Source: Lysobacter daejeonensis GH1-9 (GTDB taxonomy: Bacteria; Pseudomonadota; Gammaproteobacteria; Xanthomonadales; Xanthomonadaceae). Taken from it: a stretch of 64,000 bases of DNA. The notes below the pieces were generated by a model, which was not told the DNA's origin, searched no databases, and saw nothing but the letters and a program-made list of their open reading frames with translations. This document shows, piece by piece, positions 59,201-64,000 of the stretch (position 1 is the first letter of the stretch; the number at the start of each line of letters is the position of its first letter). The stretch spans positions 186,001 through 250,000 of the forward strand of contig NZ_AVPU01000001.1 in the NCBI RefSeq assembly GCF_000768355.1. The letters are read 5' to 3'. Made by a program: the position numbers and the translations under genes.

Positions 59201-59381
59201 GCTCGACCTCTTCCGGCGTGGAGCCCTGGTAGGGCAACTGCATGAAGATCACCGGGAAGGAGACCGATGGAAAGGCCTCCAACGGCAGGCGGATCGCGGC
59301 GATCAGCCCCACCACCACCAGGGTCACGAAGAACATGACCGTGGTGATGGGGCGACGGATGCTGAGTTCGGCGATGCTCAT
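56286..59381 (-). CDS. RND efflux permease B, with altered proton relay
   Basis: A 1031-residue AcrB-family permease with 12 predicted helices and two large periplasmic loops. The N-terminus MSIAELSIRRPITTVMFFVTLVVVG is typical. Helix 4 reads LLLAVGMLVDNAVVVVESI, so the second Asp of the AcrB pair (407/408) is Asn. Helix 10 reads ILVLMGVVVNNGIVMVEHI, so the Lys equivalent to AcrB Lys940 is Asn. Its ATG overlaps the stop of permease A, so the two are made together and may form a mixed trimer. The transported compound is unknown. Confidence 0.88.
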   Translation of the reverse strand: MSIAELSIRRPITTVMFFVTLVVVGLIAAIRLPLEAFPSVSFPVIFMQLPYQGSTPEEVERTLARPAEEALATLPGIRNIQSTATANGANIMVLFSDWERDVKIAASEARERIDAIRNDLPDELTRIFVGNASTDDEPVLAIRLASQTLDLSKSYDLIDRELKRRVERVPGVAQVRVSGATANEVEIAIDPQRLTAHGLSLDELNRRLRDLNFSVSAGQVTDGGQRLRVQPVGELESLDQLRELVLSGNVRLGDVADIHLKPARLDMGRRLDGRPAVGLDVFKERSANLVEVSRQVLAEVERIQSEPSMQGIQVKIINDQGAVVTDSLLELAEAGAIGLLLSVIVLYFFLRHWPSTLMVSLAIPICFIMTLGFMYFAGVTLNILSMMGLLLAVGMLVDNAVVVVESIYQEREKNPGNPRLASILGTRHVAIALSAGTLCHCIVFVPNLFGERNVLAIYLSQIAITISVSLLASWLVAVSLIPMLSARLKTPPALTSRTGVIHRLQERYASLLQWSLAHRGKSLLGVFLMLAISVAPVMFTKYNMFGGDEEAETEIGYQWNGSYTVEQMSAEAARVEDFLDARRKEYHITQIYSWFSEQGWGGTRVTFDKDYKGEIKPLVDRISRDLPKSARARLIVGRQGDGGGGPPKSVQFRLVGDSTQVLNDIARDILPVLERRPELRDVRVDTGDRNQEVQVRIDRERAASFGFTTEQVGTFVGMALRGARLRDFRRGDTEVPVWVRFAGADQYGAKELASFTVRAADGRQVPLMAMVDVVPGEAANQIRRINRQTTLTVEAAPDGKTTMPEARKAVEDTLKSVNFPAGYSHTFETLQFFDESQMVKQMIFNLLIALVMVYVVMAAVFESLLFPSAIMSGVLFSVFGVFWLFWLTGTEFNIMAFIGILVLMGVVVNNGIVMVEHINNLRRRGLSRTDALVEGCRERLRPVLMTMGTAILAMIPIAMAQGSGDGIAYAPMARAIAGGLAFSTLATLLFLPTVYAILDDLGHGSGGLVRRARRRKSDVPVGASVTALAAE

Positions 59382-62300
59382 CCGGCCATCCCCGTGTCGG
59401 CTGCGATCGCACCTTCGGTCTCGGCGCGGGCCTGGCGGGCACGGCGGCCGCGTTCCAGCCAGTACTCCTCGGAGCGACGGTCAAGCAGGTCATACACCAC
59501 CGGGATCACCAGCAGCGTCAGCAGCGTGGACACCAGCAGGCCACCGATCACCGTGATCGCCATCGGCGAACGCACCTCGGCGCCCTCGCCCACCGCGATG
59601 GCCAGCGGCAGGAAGCCGAACAGGGTGCACAGCGTGGTCATCGCGATCGGGCGCAGGCGCGATCGGGCGCCTTCCACCAGCGCATCACGCTTCGCCACTC
59701 CGGTTTCGCGCAACTGATTGACCTTGTCGATCAGGATGATCGCGTTCTTGGTCACCAGGCCCACCAGCAGGATCAGGCCGATGAACACCACCACCGAGAT
59801 CGAGTTGCCGGTGACCAGCAGCGCCAGCACCGCGCCCACCAGCGCCAACGGGATGGTGAACAGGATCACGAAGGGGTGCAGCAGTGACTCGAACTGCGAG
59901 GCCATGACCAGGTAGACCATGAACACCGCCAGCGCGAAGGCGAACAGCAGCGACCGCAGGGAAGAGGCGAGCTCCTCGCCCTGGCCACCCACGTGCATGC
60001 CGATACCGGCACCAAGCGGGTCGGCTGCGACCATGTCGCCGACCTCCTTGACCGCCGTGCCCAGGTCGATGCCATCGAGGTTGGCCGACACCACCGCCAC
60101 TCGCACCTGGTCGGCGCGGTGGATCTCGCTGGGACCCGTGGTGGCCACCACGTCCGCCACGGCGTCCAGCGTCACTGGGCGCGCGCTGCCGGGGTTGACC
60201 ACGAGTCGGCGGATGTTCTCGACCGAGTCACGCTCGCTCTCCTGTGCTCGCACCAGCACGTCGATGCGGCGGTCCCGGAAGCTGTAGCGGGTGGCCACTT
60301 CGCCGCGTACCTGGCGCACGACGGCGTCGGCCAGCTGACGGGTGGTCAGGCCCAGCGCGGCCGCGCGCTCCTGGTCGAAGCGGATCTGCACTTCGGGGAA
60401 GCCCTGCTCCACCGTCGACTTGACGTCGGTGTAGTGCGGGTTGGCGCGCAGCAGCCCGGCCAGCTTCTGGCCTGCGGTCCGGATTTCCTCCAGGTCCTGA
60501 CCACGCAGCTCGATTTCCAGCGGCGTGGAGAAGCTGAAGAGTTCGGGACGACGGAAGTCGACCTGTGCGCCGGGGTGAGACTTCATCGTTTCGCGCAAAC
60601 GTGCGGTGGTGGCCGCCTCGACGGCCTCACTGCCACCATCTTCCATGATGATCGACAGGCGACCGATGTTCTCGCCGCTTTCGGTCGGACTGGCGTCCAG
60701 CCGCGTGCCGGTGCCACTGAATCCGTAGATCGCGCGTACGCCGGGCTCCTTGGTATGCGCCATCTGCACGTCGCGCACCACGTCATCGGTGTCATGCAGC
60801 GGCGTACCGGGCGGCAGCTTCACCATCATCTCGAAACGATCCTGCGCCAACTGCGGGATCAGGTCGGTGCCCAGCAATGGCAAGGCTGCCAAGGCGAGCA
60901 GGAACGCCACGGCCGAGCCGGCGAGCACCGTCCTCGGGTGGTGCAAGGCGGCCGGCAACAATCGCAGGTACCCCTTCTCGGCGCGACCATACGGCGCCAT
61001 CGCCAGGTCGCTGGCCTTGCGCATCACCGGTGCAACCACCGTGACCAGCCCACGCCATGCTCGGATCACCAGCCAGGCGACAGCAAAGAACGCGCTGCGA
61101 ACCAACCACCCCAACCCACGACCCGTGGCTGCCACCGGCTTCTGCCAGCGTTTCTCGGGCGCCCAGCGCGGATGCGCCGGCTCTTCGGGGAAAGCCAGCG
61201 GCGCGCGGCCCTTCAACGAGCTCAGCATCGGGATCAGCGTCATCGACACCACCAGCGAGATCGCGATGGCGATGGCCACGGTCAACGCCTGGTCGCGGAA
61301 CAGCTGGCCGGCAATGCCTTCGACGAACACCAGCGGCAGGAACACCGCGATGGTGGTCAACGTGGAGGCCACGACCGCCATGCCCACTTCGCGCGTGCCG
61401 ATGATTGCGGCCTCGAGGATGCCGAGCCCACGTTCGCGTGCCTTGGCGATGCTCTCCAGCACCACGATCGAGTCGTCCACCACCAAGCCGGTGGCCAATG
61501 CCAGGCCGCCCAGCGACATGACGTTGAGACCCAGCCCAAACTGCCCCATGAAGAAGAAAGTGGCGACGATCGACACCGGCAGCGACAGGCTGATCACGAA
61601 CGTGCTCCAGCCGTCGCGCAGGAACAGGAAGATGATCAGGATGGCGAGCGCGCCACCAATCACCGCATCCTTCTTGACCTCGTTGACCGAGTTGCGGATG
61701 AACTTCGACTGGTCCTCGGTGACGGTCAGCTCCACGTCTGCCGGCAGCGACTTGCGGATCTGTTCCAGCCGCGCGTGCACCGCATCGGCGGTGGACACCG
61801 TGTTGGCGTCACCTTCCTTGTAGACGGCCAGCTCCACGGTCTCGCGACCGCCCAGTCGAATGATCGCCTCGCGCTCGCGGTAGCCCTGGCGCACATCGGC
61901 CACGTCCTTCAGGCGCACGGGCAGGCCGCCCGCGGCCGCGCTGTTGCCGGCACCCGATGCGCTCTGCGCTGCCGAAGCGGCAGCCATCGCATCGGCCGAG
62001 CCGGTGGCCGCGGCCACGCGCGCCATCTGCAGCATGGCGTCCTGCGCGGCGTTGTTGCCCGCGCTGCGCACGGTCAGCAGCAATTCGCCCATCTCCTCGA
62101 CGCTGGCGAACTGGTTGACGGTACGCACCAGGTAACGCTGCGAGCCTTCCTCCAGCCGGCCGCCCGAGACGTTCACGTTTTCCTGCTTCAGGCGGTTGAT
62201 GACGGTGTCGACGGACAGGCCCATCTGCGCCAGACGTCGCGGGTCGACTTCCACCTGCACTTCATCCTCAAGGCCACCGCCGACCTTGACGGCGGCCACA

Positions 62301-62845
62301 CCGCCCACCGGCTCCAGCTTCTTCTTCAGGTCGTCATCGGCGTAGCGGCGCAGCATGACCAGCGCGCGTTGGTCGTCGCTGCCCCCCTTGGCCGACAGCG
62401 CGAGGCGCAGGATCGGCTCGTTGGAGGGATTGAAGCGCAGGAGCACCGGCGGCTTGGCCTCCTGCGGCAGCTGCAGCGTCTCCATCTTGTCGCGCACATC
62501 CAGGCTGGCACGGTCCATGTCCGTGCCCCACGCGAACTCCAGCACCACGTCGCTCTGCCCCGCGCGGGACACCGACTTGAGCTTGCGCAGTCCCTTGACC
62601 ACGCCCAAGGCTTCTTCCACCGGCTCGGAGATCAGGGTCTCGATCTCGGCCGGCGCGGCACCGGTGTATTCAGTGCGCACCGTCAGCGTGGGGTAGCTGA
62701 GGTCGGGCAGCAGGTTGACCTTCAGCCCGCTCAACGCAATCAGGCCGAACAGCAGGAAGGTCAAGGTCACCATCGCCACCGTCACGCGACGGCGGGTGGA
62801 GAACTCGACCAGATCGAAAGAGCGCGCGTCCGAGGGCTGCGTCAC
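59378..62845 (-). CDS. RND efflux permease A, with canonical relay and enlarged linker
   Basis: A 1155-residue AcrB-family permease. Helix 4 has GLALATGLVVDDSIVVLESI with both Asp residues, and helix 10 has LILLVGLVTKNAIILIDKV with the Lys, so the usual proton relay is intact. It is about 110 residues longer than AcrB. The cytoplasmic linker between helices 6 and 7 (about residues 541-632) carries an extra basic and hydrophobic section. A periplasmic loop near residues 265-310 contains an Ala/Ser/Gly-rich insert. It lies 15 bases after the adaptor gene. Confidence 0.88.
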   Translation of the reverse strand: MTQPSDARSFDLVEFSTRRRVTVAMVTLTFLLFGLIALSGLKVNLLPDLSYPTLTVRTEYTGAAPAEIETLISEPVEEALGVVKGLRKLKSVSRAGQSDVVLEFAWGTDMDRASLDVRDKMETLQLPQEAKPPVLLRFNPSNEPILRLALSAKGGSDDQRALVMLRRYADDDLKKKLEPVGGVAAVKVGGGLEDEVQVEVDPRRLAQMGLSVDTVINRLKQENVNVSGGRLEEGSQRYLVRTVNQFASVEEMGELLLTVRSAGNNAAQDAMLQMARVAAATGSADAMAAASAAQSASGAGNSAAAGGLPVRLKDVADVRQGYREREAIIRLGGRETVELAVYKEGDANTVSTADAVHARLEQIRKSLPADVELTVTEDQSKFIRNSVNEVKKDAVIGGALAILIIFLFLRDGWSTFVISLSLPVSIVATFFFMGQFGLGLNVMSLGGLALATGLVVDDSIVVLESIAKARERGLGILEAAIIGTREVGMAVVASTLTTIAVFLPLVFVEGIAGQLFRDQALTVAIAIAISLVVSMTLIPMLSSLKGRAPLAFPEEPAHPRWAPEKRWQKPVAATGRGLGWLVRSAFFAVAWLVIRAWRGLVTVVAPVMRKASDLAMAPYGRAEKGYLRLLPAALHHPRTVLAGSAVAFLLALAALPLLGTDLIPQLAQDRFEMMVKLPPGTPLHDTDDVVRDVQMAHTKEPGVRAIYGFSGTGTRLDASPTESGENIGRLSIIMEDGGSEAVEAATTARLRETMKSHPGAQVDFRRPELFSFSTPLEIELRGQDLEEIRTAGQKLAGLLRANPHYTDVKSTVEQGFPEVQIRFDQERAAALGLTTRQLADAVVRQVRGEVATRYSFRDRRIDVLVRAQESERDSVENIRRLVVNPGSARPVTLDAVADVVATTGPSEIHRADQVRVAVVSANLDGIDLGTAVKEVGDMVAADPLGAGIGMHVGGQGEELASSLRSLLFAFALAVFMVYLVMASQFESLLHPFVILFTIPLALVGAVLALLVTGNSISVVVFIGLILLVGLVTKNAIILIDKVNQLRETGVAKRDALVEGARSRLRPIAMTTLCTLFGFLPLAIAVGEGAEVRSPMAITVIGGLLVSTLLTLLVIPVVYDLLDRRSEEYWLERGRRARQARAETEGAIAADTGMAG

Positions 62846-62860
62846 GGGGAGGGTCTCCGC

Positions 62861-63994
62861 TTACTGCTTGTTCGAAGCAGGCTTGGTCGAGGCCGGCTTG
62901 GCCGCCACCGGCTTGCCCGGCTGGCCGATCACGCTCACCGCCATGCCATCGCGCAGGGTGTTCTTGCCGGCCACGACCACTTCGTCGCCCTGCTGCACGC
63001 CCTTGCGCACCTCCACCCACTCGCCGTCGATGTAGCCCAGTGCGACCGGCACGCGCTGCGCCTTGCCGGCCTTGACCATGAACACCGCCGTATCGGCCTC
63101 GCCTTCCAGCAGCGCCGTGCGCGGAATCACCAGCGCATCGGCGCGGTTGTCATACGCGATGGCGATGCGGCCGAACATGCCCGGTTGCAACGCGCCTTCG
63201 CCGTCAAAAGTGCAGATCACGCGGAACGTGCCGCTACCCGAGTCCACCACCGGCGCCACTCGATCCACTTCACCCTGGAAGCTGCGACCCGGCAATGCGT
63301 CAACCTTGAGCTCCACCGGCAGGCCGGCCTTGAGCGTGGCCAACTCACGCTCTGGCACGTTCAGCACCATCTCCAACCGCGAGGTATCGACGATGCGGAA
63401 GATCGGCGTGTTGATCTGGACAAAGTTGCCCGGCTTGATCGACTTGGACGCGATCACGCCGGAAATCGGCGCCACGACGTTGGCATACGACAGCTCGAGG
63501 TTGGCCAGGCGGTTCACCGCGCGGGCATTCTCCAGGTCGAAGCGGATGCGGTCGTGGTCGGCGGCACTGATCAGCTTCTGCGCCATCAACTGCTGGGCGC
63601 GGGCGTACTCGTTCTGCAACTTATGCATCTGCGCCGCGCTCTGCGCAGCCTGCAGCGATGCACGGGCCGAATCCAGCCGTACCAGGACTTGTCCGGCCCG
63701 GACATGCTGGCCTTCCTCCACCATCACGCTCAGCGCGACACCGGAGGTCTTGGCCACCACCTGCGACTCGCCGCGGGCCTCCAGCGGCGCGGTCCCGCTG
63801 TAGCTGGCGGCGACCGACCGGCGCGTGGCCTTGGCCACCTCCACCGGGACGGCCTCGACCGCGTTCTTGTCGGGCGCCTTGGCCTGCGCATCCCCGTTCC
63901 CGCCCTTGCAGGCGCTCAGGGCCAGCCCGCAGGCCAACGCCAGCGCGCCAGCGCGCAGCAGTCCGGATCCATGGATGAGGTTGAAGTGACGCAT
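62861..63994 (-). CDS. RND periplasmic adaptor (membrane fusion) lipoprotein
   Basis: A 377-residue HlyD/AcrA-type adaptor. The signal peptide ends LALSACKGGN, a likely lipobox. The barrel-sandwich (lipoyl) halves are VVAKTSGVALSVMVEEGQHVRAGQVLVRLDSA and YANVVAPISGVIASKSIKPGNFVQ, separated by a short coiled hairpin. A beta-barrel and membrane-proximal domain follow, and a Lys/Pro/Ala-rich tail closes the protein. It would connect the two permeases to an outer-membrane channel that is not encoded in the window. Only six bases separate its start from the window edge, so its promoter and any preceding gene are not seen. Confidence 0.9.
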   Translation of the reverse strand: MRHFNLIHGSGLLRAGALALACGLALSACKGGNGDAQAKAPDKNAVEAVPVEVAKATRRSVAASYSGTAPLEARGESQVVAKTSGVALSVMVEEGQHVRAGQVLVRLDSARASLQAAQSAAQMHKLQNEYARAQQLMAQKLISAADHDRIRFDLENARAVNRLANLELSYANVVAPISGVIASKSIKPGNFVQINTPIFRIVDTSRLEMVLNVPERELATLKAGLPVELKVDALPGRSFQGEVDRVAPVVDSGSGTFRVICTFDGEGALQPGMFGRIAIAYDNRADALVIPRTALLEGEADTAVFMVKAGKAQRVPVALGYIDGEWVEVRKGVQQGDEVVVAGKNTLRDGMAVSVIGQPGKPVAAKPASTKPASNKQ

Positions 63995-64000
63995 GGTGGG

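Overview
The window is chromosomal DNA of a high-GC gammaproteobacterium, most likely a member of the Xanthomonadaceae/Lysobacteraceae (Lysobacter, Luteimonas, Pseudoxanthomonas or a close relative). This rests on the gene set and order: a lexA-imuA-imuB-dnaE2 cassette, back-to-back ppsR/ppsA, ndk-rlmN-pilF-rodZ-yfgM-bamB-der, cmk-rpsA-ihfB-lapA-lapB, aguA-aguB, and an HU-type protein with a lysine/alanine-rich tail. Species cannot be decided from the sequence alone. I found no phage, insertion sequence, CRISPR array or rRNA. About 52 protein genes (one cut by the left edge) and four tRNA genes are supported.

Layout. 1-7.6 kb: the start of a class III ring-cleaving dioxygenase, a GTAG-type REP-like repeat, a glycerophosphodiester phosphodiesterase, then the SOS mutagenesis cassette lexA-imuA-imuB-dnaE2, with a perfect 16-bp palindrome one base before the likely lexA start. 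7.6-13.9 kb: an HU-like protein with a histone-H1-like tail, divergent from a three-gene SMC/condensin operon (JetABC/MksFEB-like) that lacks the JetD/MksG nuclease gene. 14-18 kb: a small outer-membrane barrel, an MHS-family transporter, and two complete tRNA-Ala/tRNA-Glu units, each with its own promoter and terminator hairpin. 16.7-28 kb: a DUF1249 protein, ppsR/ppsA, an MscS channel, an LpxR-like lipid A deacylase, oligoribonuclease, a DUF2721 protein, tadA, guaA and guaB. A 71-bp inverted repeat lies upstream of guaB.

28-37 kb (minus strand): folD, a rhodanese-MoeB fusion, der, bamB, yfgM, rodZ, pilF, rlmN and ndk. The ispG-hisS pair that usually sits in this block is absent. 37-41.5 kb (plus strand): a PsrA-like TetR regulator with a textbook PsrA operator, followed by a two-gene beta-oxidation operon (FadN-type hydratase/dehydrogenase plus thiolase). 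41.5-51 kb: a PuuB-like oxidoreductase, a small membrane protein, then a minus-strand run cmk-rpsA-ihfB-lapA-lapB, an initiating GlcNAc-1-P transferase and a WbpM-like dehydratase, which is a minimal version of the O-antigen slot next to ihfB. 51-56 kb: zinc-ligand-poor bL36, a small exported protein, agmatine deiminase and N-carbamoylputrescine amidase (agmatine to putrescine), a TraB-family membrane protein and an exported DUF5694-like protein. 56.3-64 kb: an RND efflux operon with one adaptor and two different permeases, one of which lacks two residues of the usual proton relay.

Most of the window is housekeeping. The parts most worth follow-up are the JetD-less Wadjet/Mks-like operon and its junction, the lexA operator and apparent leaderless start, the hairpin elements near guaB and ndk, and the asymmetric RND permease pair. 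All gene names come from reading the translated sequences; no database search was run.
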